Assembly: GCA_965226805.1 (NCBI GenBank)
Contig: CBDDDW010000005.1
Span: forward strand, 1 to 38,684
Reading direction: 5' to 3'
Source of the DNA: CBDDDW01 sp965226805
GTDB lineage: Bacteria > Chloroflexota > Dehalococcoidia > Lucifugimonadales > JAGWBF01
DNA length: 38,684 bases
A program made the position numbers and the translations under genes. The stretch's first letter is position 1, and the number at the start of each line of letters is the position of its first letter. Shown here piece after piece: positions 24,114-33,158 of the stretch. The notes beneath the pieces are model-generated. The model searched no databases. It was given only the letters and a program-made list of their open reading frames with translations, and was not told the DNA's origin.

Positions 24114-25604
24114 TCATCTGACCCCTGCCTCGGCGGCTGCGTTGGCGCCGGAGATGCGGCCGAACACGGCGCCCCGCACCAGCCCGGCGCCGCCTGGGTA
24201 GTTGTTGTAGAAGAAGTCGCCCGTTATCTCCCCGGTGGCATAGAGGCCGCGAATCGGGTTGCCCTCGGTGTCTATGACCCTGGCCTCAGTATCGATCTGG
24301 ACCCCACCGAATGTAAACGTGATGCCGCAGGTCGCGGGGTACACCAGATACGGTGGGGAGTCTATTGGGAGGGCCCAGTTTGACTTCGGGGGATCCAGAC
24401 CACGGGTTCCCTTTCCGTCCTTCAGGGCCGGGTCGAACTCCCCTGGCTCGACCGCCGCGTTGAACTGCTCCACGGTCTGTTCCAAAGTCCCCTCGGGGAG
24501 GGATAGCTTCTGCGCGATGTCCTGGATCGTGCCGCCGGTGATCGGGGTGCCTGTGGAGTAGCGTTCCTCCAGCAGGTGGATTGTCTTCTGGTCGAATATC
24601 TGGTAGGCGATCGCGCGGGGCTGCTCCAGGATGGCACGTCCCATCTTGACATAGGTATAAGCACCCGTGTCCTCCCCCTCGTCGGTGAACCTTTTCCCCA
24701 GGGCGTTCACCATAATGGAGTAGGGATAGGACAGGCGGTTTGTCCTGTCGGTGAGCCGAAGATCGCCGACAGGCGGGGCCACGGCATCTATAGGCGTGGC
24801 GTGGCATCCCTGCCAGTGGCCCACGGGGTTGGCCCCCAGGTCCAGCGCCAGACGGAGGGTTTCACCGGTGTTGAACCGGGTCCCCCGTACCTTTACCTTG
24901 TCCCAGCCAGGGCCCAGGTAGCGGGCCCGCATCTCGGCGTTAGCCTCGAATCCACCGGAGGCCAGCACCACCGCTCCTGCCGGTGCATCCTCCGTCCCGT
25001 CGGGCGTCCTTACTCGCGCTCCAGTGACCCGGCCCGCGGAGTCCTGAAGGAAACCTATCATTTTAGCCTGGTACAGGATGTCTATACCCGCCCGCTGTGT
25101 CGCGCGGAAAAGGTACTCCATCAGACCCACGCCCTTATTCTTTGCGCCCAGGACGCTGCCGGGGTTGAAACGCAACCGGTCTCCAGAGTCCACCGACCAG
25201 AGGAAAGTCCACTCCCAGACCGCACCCAGCCCGGTCATCCAGACCATGGTGGGGTAAGACTGCTGGGTCATAACCTCTGCCAGACCCCTATTCGCCTGCC
25301 CCTGGGTCACTCGCATGAGGTCACCCATGTAACGATCGGCGTCGTAGTGGCCGACCTCAATCCGGTCCCAGTCCTTCTGGGAGACATCCTGCCTGAGAGG
25401 CTTGAGGTCCTCGATGCCCTCGTAGGCAAACCTGAAGAGCCCTCCGCTGAAGGTGCTGTTTCCCCCTCGCTCCGCCTTTGGCGCCTTCTCCAGCACCAGC
25501 ACTCGAGCGCCATTCTGCCCGGCCGAGATCGCCGCGGTCAATGCAGCGTTTCCGGCGCCCACCACGATGACATCGTAGCGGGAGGTGTGTCCCCGGGTAA
25601 CCAT
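24114..25604 (-). CDS. FAD-dependent dehydrogenase, tricarballylate dehydrogenase (TcuA)-like, copy A
   Basis: Flavoprotein of the fumarate reductase / 3-ketosteroid-dehydrogenase superfamily; closest in layout to TcuA, which oxidises tricarballylate to cis-aconitate. The FAD motif is YDVIVVGAGNAALTAAISA (9-27), the ERGGNSTFSGG segment follows, and the second flavin-binding block is LYATGEITGDFFYNNYPGG near residues 455-473. No lipid-domain or flavocytochrome extension is present. ATG 25604; the ribosome binding site is weak. It is 176 bases downstream of a second, similar flavoprotein (copy B). A TcuB-type electron-transfer partner is not in the window, so the electron acceptor is unknown. 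Confidence 0.88.
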   Translation of the reverse strand: MVTRGHTSRYDVIVVGAGNAALTAAISAGQNGARVLVLEKAPKAERGGNSTFSGGLFRFAYEGIEDLKPLRQDVSQKDWDRIEVGHYDADRYMGDLMRVTQGQANRGLAEVMTQQSYPTMVWMTGLGAVWEWTFLWSVDSGDRLRFNPGSVLGAKNKGVGLMEYLFRATQRAGIDILYQAKMIGFLQDSAGRVTGARVRTPDGTEDAPAGAVVLASGGFEANAEMRARYLGPGWDKVKVRGTRFNTGETLRLALDLGANPVGHWQGCHATPIDAVAPPVGDLRLTDRTNRLSYPYSIMVNALGKRFTDEGEDTGAYTYVKMGRAILEQPRAIAYQIFDQKTIHLLEERYSTGTPITGGTIQDIAQKLSLPEGTLEQTVEQFNAAVEPGEFDPALKDGKGTRGLDPPKSNWALPIDSPPYLVYPATCGITFTFGGVQIDTEARVIDTEGNPIRGLYATGEITGDFFYNNYPGGAGLVRGAVFGRISGANAAAEAGVR

Positions 25605-25779
25605 ATCCGTTGCGACCCCCTCTTTTTGGCTTTATGGCGTAGGACCCAGCGGACAAGGGATTCTGAGTGATCGCCGCCGAGTGAAACGGGGCCGGTATGG
25701 TCCGCGCATCTGAGCAAAGCGCAGACCAACCTGAGAAAGGCAGGCGTTGTGTTCGACAGATGCAATGATACGCGAGGGC

Positions 25780-27276
25780 TCAGTCACCCCGCGCCAGAGC
25801 GTACTTCGCCGCTTCCCTGCCGGCGATCCTGCCGAAGACCGCTCCCGCCATCAGTCCAGTGCCTCCGGGATAGTTATAGTAGAACAATCCGCCCACCAGC
25901 TCACCCGTGGCCCAGAGACCGGGAATCGACTTCTCCCGGGTATCTTGCACTGCGGCATCGGTGTTTATCCTGAGGCCTCCGAAGGTGAACGTGATGCCAC
26001 AGGTCACCGCGTACCCCAGGTACGGGGGCGAGTCGATGGGGAGAGCCCAGTTGGACTTCGGAGGATCGATACCGACCGTGCCCTTGCCGTCCAGGATGGC
26101 CGGGTTGAACTCCTTGTCCTGGACGGCCGCGTTGAACCGGGTGATGGTATCCGCCAGCCCTTGCGGGTCTATCCCTAGCCCACCGGCCAGCCCCTCCAAC
26201 GTGTCAGAGGTTATCATCGTAGCCTGGGGAATTCGGTACTCGTCGCGCAGAAGGTCTTTAACCTTCTCGTCGAATATCTGGAACGCCACCCGTTGGGGTT
26301 GATACAGGATCTCCTGGCCATACTTCACGTAGGTGAAATTGCGGAAGTCCGCCCCCTCGTCCACGAACCGCGCGCCGTGAATGTTCACTATGATCCCCTG
26401 GGGATAGGAGTGCTTTTGGAACAGGTCGCCCACCTTACGGTCGCCGGTGGGCGGCGCGTTCAAGTCCCAGGCCACGGAGTGACAGCCGCTCCAGTTTCCG
26501 TGGGAGATGGCCCCGATCTCCAGCGCCATGGCTATGCCGTCGCCGGTGTTGAACTGGGTGCCCCGGACCTTGGCCAGCTCCCAGCCGGCGCCCAGGTAGC
26601 GGGTTCGCATCTCGGGGTTCGCTTCAAACCCGCCCGAGGCGAGGACCACACCCTTGGATTTGATGTCCCGATACCCTTCCGGCCCTTGCACGGTTATCCC
26701 GGAGATCCTGCCCTGAGTGTCCATGAGCAGCTTTGAGCCTTGGGTGTCGTAGAGGACATCCACGCCCTTGGCCTCGGCCACTTCGAAGAGCTGGTCGCAC
26801 AGACCGGCCCCGCCACCTACGGCCTCCAGGACCAGCCCTCCATGAAAAGTATTCTTCCCTCCAACTTTGAAGGACTGCCGGCCATACATGGGGATCCAGC
26901 GGATTCCACTTTCCTTCATCCAAAGCACCGTGGCCTTCGACTGGCTGACGAGTACGTTGGTCAGCTCTGTGTCTGCTAGCCCCTCGGTCAGACGCATCAT
27001 ATCGTTGTAGTACCGGGTCTGGGTATAGCTGCCGACGTCGATCGTGCGGCGCTCTTCCTCAGAGAGGTCCGGTACAACGTCGACAATCTCCTCCAGTCCC
27101 TCGAAGGCGAACCGAAACCCACCGGCGGTGAACCAGGAGTTGCCTCCCCGAAAGTACACAGGCGCCTTCTCCAGCACCAGCACGCTGGCCCCGTGCTCCC
27201 GAGCTGAGATGGCGGCGGTGAGGGCGGCGTTCCCCGCGCCTACCACCAGAACATCGTAATGGGAGTTATCGTTCAA
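25780..27276 (-). CDS. FAD-dependent dehydrogenase, TcuA-like, copy B
   Basis: Paralogue of the next gene downstream, of equal size (498 residues) and motif order: YDVLVVGAGNAALTAAISA, FRGGNSWFTAGG, GATGEL-type second block (LWATGELVGGLFYYNYPGG) near the C terminus. Shared stretches such as GTVGIDPPKSNWALPIDSPP, also in copy A, show they arose by duplication. Differences around residues 120-160 (MYGRQSFKVGGKNTFHGG here) suggest distinct substrates. The start is TTG 27276, with GAGG four bases upstream. It comes after a 305-base gap containing an inverted-repeat element behind amidase 1. Confidence 0.88.
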   Translation of the reverse strand: MNDNSHYDVLVVGAGNAALTAAISAREHGASVLVLEKAPVYFRGGNSWFTAGGFRFAFEGLEEIVDVVPDLSEEERRTIDVGSYTQTRYYNDMMRLTEGLADTELTNVLVSQSKATVLWMKESGIRWIPMYGRQSFKVGGKNTFHGGLVLEAVGGGAGLCDQLFEVAEAKGVDVLYDTQGSKLLMDTQGRISGITVQGPEGYRDIKSKGVVLASGGFEANPEMRTRYLGAGWELAKVRGTQFNTGDGIAMALEIGAISHGNWSGCHSVAWDLNAPPTGDRKVGDLFQKHSYPQGIIVNIHGARFVDEGADFRNFTYVKYGQEILYQPQRVAFQIFDEKVKDLLRDEYRIPQATMITSDTLEGLAGGLGIDPQGLADTITRFNAAVQDKEFNPAILDGKGTVGIDPPKSNWALPIDSPPYLGYAVTCGITFTFGGLRINTDAAVQDTREKSIPGLWATGELVGGLFYYNYPGGTGLMAGAVFGRIAGREAAKYALARGD

Positions 27277-27383
27277 TTATCCTCACCCCCAATTATTTCT
27301 ACAGCGGCACCGTAGCAGTGTACCCCCGCCGATATTTCGACGCAAGTGGGAACGTCTTCACTGGCATGGGAGGCCTCGAGAAC

Positions 27384-27583
27384 AACCCTCACCCCCACCA
27401 CTCTCCTTGAGGGCGCCTTGCCCCCAAAGTCACATCCAGACTGTCACCCTGAGCGCAGCGAAGGGTCTTACCTTGACAATAAGAAGTCGGGGACAGATTC
27501 TTCGTCGCTTCGCTCCTCAGAATGACAGTTTCAAGGCAAGGCCCTTGAGGAAGAGCGGTGGCCGCAGGCCGGGGTGAGGGTTC
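27384..27583. repeat. About 200-bp nested inverted-repeat (MITE-like) element
   Basis: Fills most of the gap between amidase 1 and copy B of the FAD dehydrogenase. Outer arms: AACCCTCACCCCC (left) against the reverse complement of GGGGTGAGGGTT (right); then CCACTCTCCTTGAGGG against CCTTGAGGAAGAGCGG; inner arms ACTGTCACCCTGAGCGCAGC against the complement of CTCAGAATGACAGT. It encodes nothing. The right end runs into the amidase 1 stop codon. The inner GTCATTCTGAG arm is a type often seen in dispersed palindromes of environmental bacteria. Confidence 0.7.
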
Positions 27584-28985
27584 ATGCGAAGGGCGGCCGC
27601 ATGGTGTGCCACTGGGTACCGCGCTCGTAGGCGTGGGCCACCTTCAGGACAGTCCCCTCGCCGTCTAAGCGGCCCGCGATCTGGAGCCCGATGGGTAGGT
27701 TATCGGAGCTGAGGCCGCAGGGGATGGACACGGCCGGAACGCCCGCCAGCGCGAAGGCGGCCGTGAAAACGTAGGTGAGGCCCCTGGCCATTTCCTTGCT
27801 GGTAATCACCGGGTCGTCCTCCACCAGTTTGGCCGTCTTCCCGGAGGTGGGCAGCAGCAGCACGTCGTACCGCTCCAGAGCGTCAAGTATCTGCCTCTGA
27901 AGCAGTGTCCTGAGCTTCTGGGCCTTGTAGTAGTGCTGGGCAGGCAGGATGCTCCCCGTAAGAAAGCCAATGCGGTTGTCATGGCCATATTCCTTCAGCC
28001 TGGACCTGAGCCACTCCTGGTGGTCCAGCGCCGTCTCCGGGGTCTGGAACATGGCGATCAGCCGGTCGCGCACGATCAGCGGGATGGACACGTCCTCCAC
28101 CGACATCCCCAGCTCCCTGAGCACCGTTGTCGCCGTGAGGACCGCCTCTCTGATCTCCGGCTCCACAAGCTCGCTGTTGATCTGCTCGGTGATGAGACCC
28201 GCTCTCATCCCTCGCACATCACCGTCCAGGGCTCGCCTATAGTCGGGCACCGGCGTGTTCCAGGTGTAGGGGTCCTTCGGGTCGTGTCCTGCGATGGCTC
28301 CCAAAGTGATGGCAGCATCCTCGACGGTCCGAGAGATCGGGCCGATGGCGTCCATCGACCAGACGCCCCTGAAAACTCCGTACCTGCTGACTCTCCCCCA
28401 GGTGGGCCTGAGTCCCACCAGGCCGGACCACGAAGCCGGACACCGGATGGAGCCGCTGGTGTCCTCCCCAAGGGAAGTGGCGCACATATATGCCGCGGTA
28501 GCTGCCCCAGAGCCACTGCTCGATCCGCCGGCAGAGTGGTCCAGGCTCCAGGGGTTCCTGGGGTTGCTGAACCGGTGGTTGAATCCACGAAGGGCGAACT
28601 CGGTAAGGTTCGCCTTGCCGAGGAGGATGGCCCCGGCCTTTTTTAGGTTGGTTATAACGGTAGCATCCTCGTCAGGAATGAAGTCGGCAAGGAAGTGGCA
28701 GCCGTCGGTGGTACGGATTCCCTTGGTCCAGACCTGGTCTTTTACCGCCACGGGTATCCCGTGCATCGGCCCAATGTAGTCGCCCTGGGAGATGGCCAGT
28801 TCGGCTTCTCTAGCGGCCAGCATCGCGTCGTTCCGCAGGACCGTGAGGTAAGCATTGAACTTGAAGTCCAGGTCGTCGATGCGGTCCAGATAAGCCTCGG
28901 TGGCTTCCACAGGCGAGACTTCCTTGCGCTCGATAAGCCGGGCGAGATCAGAGGCCGGGAGGAAGGGCAGGTCTGTCTTATTCAT
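27582..28985 (-). CDS. Amidase-signature enzyme 1
   Basis: Amidase (COG0154) hydrolysing a C-N amide bond by a Ser-cisSer-Lys triad: K82 (PVAVKDQ), S155 (GGSSSGSG) and S179 (GEDTSGSIRCP). The usual DTGGS is DTSGS here, a change beside the nucleophile not seen in the other four copies. Opening MNKTDLPFLPASDLARLIER, 467 residues, no signal peptide. It groups with amidase 5 by the GGSSSGS motif and the substrate-region sequence FNHRFSNPRNPW. ATG 28985 has AAGG eight bases upstream. It is the last amidase in the array, behind the zinc-finger membrane gene. Substrate unknown; an AtzE/GatA-like use with the small subunit at 36206 is possible. Confidence 0.92.
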   Translation of the reverse strand: MNKTDLPFLPASDLARLIERKEVSPVEATEAYLDRIDDLDFKFNAYLTVLRNDAMLAAREAELAISQGDYIGPMHGIPVAVKDQVWTKGIRTTDGCHFLADFIPDEDATVITNLKKAGAILLGKANLTEFALRGFNHRFSNPRNPWSLDHSAGGSSSGSGAATAAYMCATSLGEDTSGSIRCPASWSGLVGLRPTWGRVSRYGVFRGVWSMDAIGPISRTVEDAAITLGAIAGHDPKDPYTWNTPVPDYRRALDGDVRGMRAGLITEQINSELVEPEIREAVLTATTVLRELGMSVEDVSIPLIVRDRLIAMFQTPETALDHQEWLRSRLKEYGHDNRIGFLTGSILPAQHYYKAQKLRTLLQRQILDALERYDVLLLPTSGKTAKLVEDDPVITSKEMARGLTYVFTAAFALAGVPAVSIPCGLSSDNLPIGLQIAGRLDGEGTVLKVAHAYERGTQWHTMRPPFA

Positions 28986-29059
28986 CGTAGTCGCCTTGTT
29001 AGTGTACAGTATCGGTGCCCCTCTCCGTTATACAGCGCCTCTCCTACGCAAAGCAGATC

Positions 29060-30016
29060 TTACGGCGCAAAAGGAAGTCCCCCAAATTTACACCCTCCGC
29101 GTTCTCTCTCTATCTCGCTCATCCAATATCTAGAGGACTTGATCCACCATTTACCTTCGTCAAATACCCATTGATCTGGCTCCTGATCTCCACCGAGTCT
29201 CGCTCGGTCCCCTTTATATGAGACCTTTAATTCCACCAGTCCCTCAGTGCCATTAACGGTCACGTTGGTAACCTGGAAACTCAATTCGCTAAAATCGGGG
29301 TACGGCCGCCCATGTTGCACTCCCATAAATAGAAGGTTGTCAAAGGCCTCTCCTGCGAATGTATCGCTCCTGCATTTTTTTCGGAACTCGGGGGTCATGA
29401 ACCGGTAAACATCCTCATAAGCATCAAAAGGGTGGTCCCTCAAGCTGGCACTGCTGGCTGCTTCTGATGCGGCCTCTGCCCTTTCTCGCAAGGCAGCCTC
29501 GGTGGGGAATGACTCGGTCCCGCTGGTTAAGCTCGTGTAGACTACGACCACCAATCCACCCACCAGAGCCAGAACCAGGACATCGATGATTGTTCGCGTC
29601 CTTCCATAATGTCGCCAATTATGCGCCCTTAGCCCTGTCCACCCCCAACGGGCCACGGCAACAGTTGCGAACGGGAACGGAACTGCCACTATGAACGATA
29701 CTGCGGCAACAACAACAGCGCCTTGAGCCGCTAGACATTCCCACCCATCGCAGGTGGCAATAAACCAAACCATTGATGCTCCAAGTCCTACTAAGGCGAC
29801 GCCTACCACGGCTGCCGCTAGCTGTAGAACTCTTAGTAGGACTCTCACTATCAACCCGCGCTCTCTCGATATCATCCCGCGCTCTCGATTCCCGTCGGAT
29901 ACAAATCCGGTCTTGACTCCGAAAACTGTCTGGTGCCCGGTCTGAATACGATGTTCCTCAAGCTCATGCGCTGTAAGCGCCAAGAAGTCACATTTGGAGC
30001 AAGAAAATCCTTCCAC
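29060..30016 (-). CDS. Membrane protein with N-terminal C2H2 zinc finger
   Basis: Not a family I recognise. Residues 6-28 match the classical C2H2 pattern exactly: C6-x2-C9-x12-H22-x5-H28 (FSCSKCDFLALTAHELEEH), rare in bacteria. Three hydrophobic helices follow (about 64-87, 97-121, 142-160). The last ~150 residues form a soluble domain with a DAYEDVYRFMTPEFRKKC segment, resembling small NTF2-like domains, probably outside the membrane. GTG start 30016 has a very good AGAGGTG six bases upstream. It interrupts the amidase array between copies 2 and 1 and its composition is less GC-rich than the amidases. It could be a later insertion or a sensor/partner of the cluster. The 166 bases upstream have no clear promoter. 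Confidence 0.75.
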   Translation of the reverse strand: MEGFSCSKCDFLALTAHELEEHRIQTGHQTVFGVKTGFVSDGNRERGMISRERGLIVRVLLRVLQLAAAVVGVALVGLGASMVWFIATCDGWECLAAQGAVVVAAVSFIVAVPFPFATVAVARWGWTGLRAHNWRHYGRTRTIIDVLVLALVGGLVVVVYTSLTSGTESFPTEAALRERAEAASEAASSASLRDHPFDAYEDVYRFMTPEFRKKCRSDTFAGEAFDNLLFMGVQHGRPYPDFSELSFQVTNVTVNGTEGLVELKVSYKGDRARLGGDQEPDQWVFDEGKWWIKSSRYWMSEIERERGGCKFGGLPFAP

Positions 30017-30182
30017 AAATCACCTCTTTAACAAGCCTGTGTAGCCCATCGTACCCACTCCAACGCGCTCCCTCCAGGTACATCTGTACCAATTTCTTGT
30101 AGCCGGGTGTACTACTTCGGAAGAGTGAGTTTAGACGCCCACGGATAGGGACGACTACCACGAGGCGCGCCGAAGTGAGGGT

Positions 30183-31604
30183 TCAGCTATTGAGCGGGCG
30201 CATGGTATGCCAGGGAGTGTGGCCCTCATAGGCCTGGGCCACCTTCAGAACGATCTCTTCCCCACCCACGGGACCGGCGATCTGAAGCCCTATCGGAAGA
30301 GACCCGCTGGTGAATCCGCAGGGCACGGAGATCGCTGGAACGCTGGCAAGGGCAAAGGCTTGCGTGAACAGGAACGACCGGGGAGTAGAGGTAGGCGTGT
30401 CAGTGATCACCGGGTAGTCCGCTATCTTCTGGGCGGGTATGGCGGTGGTGGGCGACACCAGGACATCGTAGGCAGTGAGCGCCTCATGGACCTGGTTCGT
30501 CAGCAGTGTCCTCAGTTTCTGCGCCTTGTAGTACGCCTGGGCGGGCATGATGCTTCCGATGAGCAGGCTTATCCTGTTGTTGGGGCCGTAGTCGTGCAAA
30601 CGGGCCCTGACCCACTTCTTGTGGTTCAACGCCGTCTCGGGGCAGTGGGAAGCCAAGATGACGCTGCCGTACTCCGAAAGAGGTATGGAGACCTCATCCA
30701 CTGACGCCCCAAGTTGCTCAAGGACAGACGTCGCCCTGACCACCGCGTCCTTAATTTCCGGTTCCACTTGCTCGCCATTCATGAGCTCGGTCACGACGCC
30801 GACGCGCATACCTCTAATATCGCCACTGAAGGCCTGGGTGTAGTCGGGAACCGGGGTGTTCCACGTGTAGGGGTCTTTCGGGTCGTAGCCCGCGATGGCG
30901 CCCAGGGTCATTGCGGCGTCCTGTACGGTCCGAGAGAGGGTACCGACAATGTCCATCGACCACACTCCGGGTATCACGCCATAGCGACTCACCCTCCCCC
31001 AGGTGGGTCTCAGCCCTACGAGGCCACACCATGAGGCCGGGTATCGTACGGAACCGCCGGTATCTTCGCCCAGCGAGGTTGCGCACAGAAAGGCAGCGGT
31101 TGCGGCGCCCGAGCCGCCGCTGGAGGCGCCTGGAGACATGTCCAGGTCCCAGGGATTTCGACAGTGGCTGAACCGTTCGGCCCCGCCTTTACGTACAAAC
31201 TCACTTCCGATAGCGAACTCGGTGAGGTTGGTTTTGCCCAGCAGGATGGCGCCGGCGCTTTTCAACTTGGCGAGTACGGTGGCGTCCTCGTCGGGAACGA
31301 AGTCGGCCAGAATACGCGAGCCATCGGTGGTTCGTATCCCCTTGCTCCAGATCTGGTCCTTTACCGCTACCGGTATCCCGTGCATAGGCCCCAGATAATC
31401 GCCCCGGGAGATCGCATGCTCCGCCACCCGGGCAGTCCGAAGGGCTTCCTCACGGCATACGGTAAGGTAGGAATTGAACTTGAAGTCCAGGTAGTCGATG
31501 CGCTCCAGGTAGGCCTCGGTGGCTTCAACAGGAGAGACTTCCTTACTCTTGATGAGGACCGCCAGATCAGCGAGCGACAGGAAGGGGAGGTCTGCCTCAT
31601 TCAT
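30183..31604 (-). CDS. Amidase-signature enzyme 2
   Basis: Triad K82, S161 and S185 (GASSGGSG, GEDTGGSVRYP); spacing between the two serines (24) is the same as in the other copies. A six-residue insertion (SEFVRKGGAERFS in place of GGGAERFS) shifts the serines and changes the substrate-facing loop. Otherwise it is the closest relative of amidase 3: same IWSKGIRTTDGSRILADFVP and ASLGE-type blocks. ATG 31604 has GAGG about nine bases upstream, and its leader resembles that of amidase 1. The stop is followed by TGAACCCTCAC, also seen behind amidases 1 and 3, supporting tandem duplication. Confidence 0.92.
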   Translation of the reverse strand: MNEADLPFLSLADLAVLIKSKEVSPVEATEAYLERIDYLDFKFNSYLTVCREEALRTARVAEHAISRGDYLGPMHGIPVAVKDQIWSKGIRTTDGSRILADFVPDEDATVLAKLKSAGAILLGKTNLTEFAIGSEFVRKGGAERFSHCRNPWDLDMSPGASSGGSGAATAAFLCATSLGEDTGGSVRYPASWCGLVGLRPTWGRVSRYGVIPGVWSMDIVGTLSRTVQDAAMTLGAIAGYDPKDPYTWNTPVPDYTQAFSGDIRGMRVGVVTELMNGEQVEPEIKDAVVRATSVLEQLGASVDEVSIPLSEYGSVILASHCPETALNHKKWVRARLHDYGPNNRISLLIGSIMPAQAYYKAQKLRTLLTNQVHEALTAYDVLVSPTTAIPAQKIADYPVITDTPTSTPRSFLFTQAFALASVPAISVPCGFTSGSLPIGLQIAGPVGGEEIVLKVAQAYEGHTPWHTMRPLNS

Positions 31605-31635
31605 GCGTGGTCGCCTCTGGGTAATTTCTGCCTGC

Positions 31636-31675
31636 GGCCACCCCTCTCCCCGGCAAGAGGGATCGGGGGTGAGAG
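31636..31675. repeat. Imperfect hairpin behind amidase 3
   Basis: CACCCCTCTCCCC and AGAGGG...GGGGGTGAGAG form a G/C-rich inverted repeat directly after the amidase 3 stop (minus strand). It lacks a T-run, so it might slow rather than end transcription. It is the same repeat type as at 33093-33158. Confidence 0.5.
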
Positions 31676-31676
31676 T

Positions 31677-33080
31677 TCAGCTATTGGGCGGCCGCATGGT
31701 ATGCCAGAGAGTGCGGCCCTCATAGGCATGGGCCACATTCAGAACCGTTTCCTCCGCACCCATGGCGCCGGCTATCTGGAGCCCTATGGGAAGAGACCCA
31801 CTGGTGAATCCGCAGGGCACGGAGATCACCGGAACGCTGGCCAGGGCGAAGGTCTGGGTGAACAGGAAGGACAGGTGGGGCGAGGACGGTTTGCTGGTTA
31901 TCACCGGGTCGTCTGCGATTCTCTGGGCGGGCCAGGCCGTCGTCGGCGATACCAGGACGTCGTAGGCAGCGAGGGCCTCATGGACCTGACTGGCCAGCAA
32001 TGTCCTCAGCTTCTGACCTTTGTAGTACACCTGGGCAGGCAGGATGCTCCCCATGAGGAGGGCTCGCCGGTTGTTGTGGCCGTAGTCGTGTAGACGGGTC
32101 TTGACCCACTCCTTGTGGTCCAACGCGGTCTCCGGGGATTGGCACGCCGTGATGAGGCTCGCATATTTAGAGAGAGGGATGGACACCTCATCCACCGATG
32201 CCCCCAGTTCCTCGAGGACTGATGTGGCCTTAGTAACCGCCTCCCTGACCTCAGGCTCCGCGTTCTCGGCGTTCAGCAGCTCATTAACCACGCCCACCCG
32301 CATGCCCTTGATGTCTCCCGTGAGGCCCTCCGTGAAATCGGGGACCGGTGTGTTCCAGGAGTATGTGTCTTTGGGATCGTAGCCGGAGATGGCGCCCAAT
32401 GTGATAGCGGCGTCCTCCACCGTCCGGGAGATCGGGCCTACGATGTCCATTGACCACACTCCGGGTATCACGCCATGACGGCTCACCCTCCCCCAGGTCG
32501 GCCTCAGCCCAACCAGCCCACACCACGAGGCCGGGTAGCGCACGGAGCCACCGGTGTCTTCACCCAGGGAAGTCGCGCAGAGGAAAGCGGCGGTTGCGGC
32601 CCCCGAGCCGCCGCTGGAGGCGCCTGGAGACACGTCCAGGTTCCACGGATTGCGAGGACGGCTGAACCGCTCGGCCCCGCCACCGATGGCGAATTCCGTG
32701 AGGTTCGTTTTGCCCAGCAGAATGGCGCCCGCGCCCTTTAATTTGGCCAGCACGGTGGCGTCTTCATCGGGTACGAAGTCGGCCAGAATACGCGAGCCGT
32801 CGGTGGTGCGTATCCCCTTGCTCCAGATCTGGTCCTTGACCGCGACGGGTACTCCATGCATAGGGCCCAGGTAGTTGCCCCCCACGATGGAGCGCTCGGC
32901 TTCCGCAGCGGCCTGCATCGCCCCCTGCCGGGTGACTGTGAGGTAGGAGTTGAACTTGAAGTCCAGGTCGTCGATTCGGTCCAGGTAGGCCTCTGTCGCT
33001 TCTACAGGGGAGACTTCTTTGCTCTTGATAAGGGCAGACAACTCTGTGACCGGAAGGAAGGGGATGTCCGCTTTGTTCAT
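31677..33080 (-). CDS. Amidase-signature enzyme 3
   Basis: Triad K82, S155 and S179 (GASSGGSG, GEDTGGSVRYP). 467 residues. Nearly identical to amidase 2 across IWSKGIRTTDGSRILADFVP and AATAAFLCATSLGEDTGGSV, differing in the substrate loop and the C-terminal third. This is the most recent duplication in the array by eye. ATG 33080; ribosome binding site GAGG is unusually close, so initiation may use upstream coupling. Spacer to amidase 2 is 72 bases. Ends RPPNS, then TGAACTCTCACCCCC. Confidence 0.92.
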   Translation of the reverse strand: MNKADIPFLPVTELSALIKSKEVSPVEATEAYLDRIDDLDFKFNSYLTVTRQGAMQAAAEAERSIVGGNYLGPMHGVPVAVKDQIWSKGIRTTDGSRILADFVPDEDATVLAKLKGAGAILLGKTNLTEFAIGGGAERFSRPRNPWNLDVSPGASSGGSGAATAAFLCATSLGEDTGGSVRYPASWCGLVGLRPTWGRVSRHGVIPGVWSMDIVGPISRTVEDAAITLGAISGYDPKDTYSWNTPVPDFTEGLTGDIKGMRVGVVNELLNAENAEPEVREAVTKATSVLEELGASVDEVSIPLSKYASLITACQSPETALDHKEWVKTRLHDYGHNNRRALLMGSILPAQVYYKGQKLRTLLASQVHEALAAYDVLVSPTTAWPAQRIADDPVITSKPSSPHLSFLFTQTFALASVPVISVPCGFTSGSLPIGLQIAGAMGAEETVLNVAHAYEGRTLWHTMRPPNS

Positions 33081-33092
33081 ACCTCGAGACTC

Positions 33093-33158
33093 CAGTCCTC
33101 ACCCGGTCCTTCGGCCAGCCCTCTCTTAGTGCAAGAGGGGCCGGGGCTGAGGGCGGGC
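33093..33158. repeat. Imperfect hairpin behind amidase 4
   Basis: CCTCACCC...CGGCCAGCCCTCTCTT and AAGAGGGGCCGGGGCTGAGGG form a long imperfect stem in the 78-base spacer after amidase 4 (minus strand). No T-run follows. Same repeat type as at 31636-31675. Confidence 0.5.

Noticed and set aside
24576..25670. 364-codon frame antisense to FAD dehydrogenase copy A
   Set aside because: Shadow of a GC-rich gene; no recognisable motif and poor start context.
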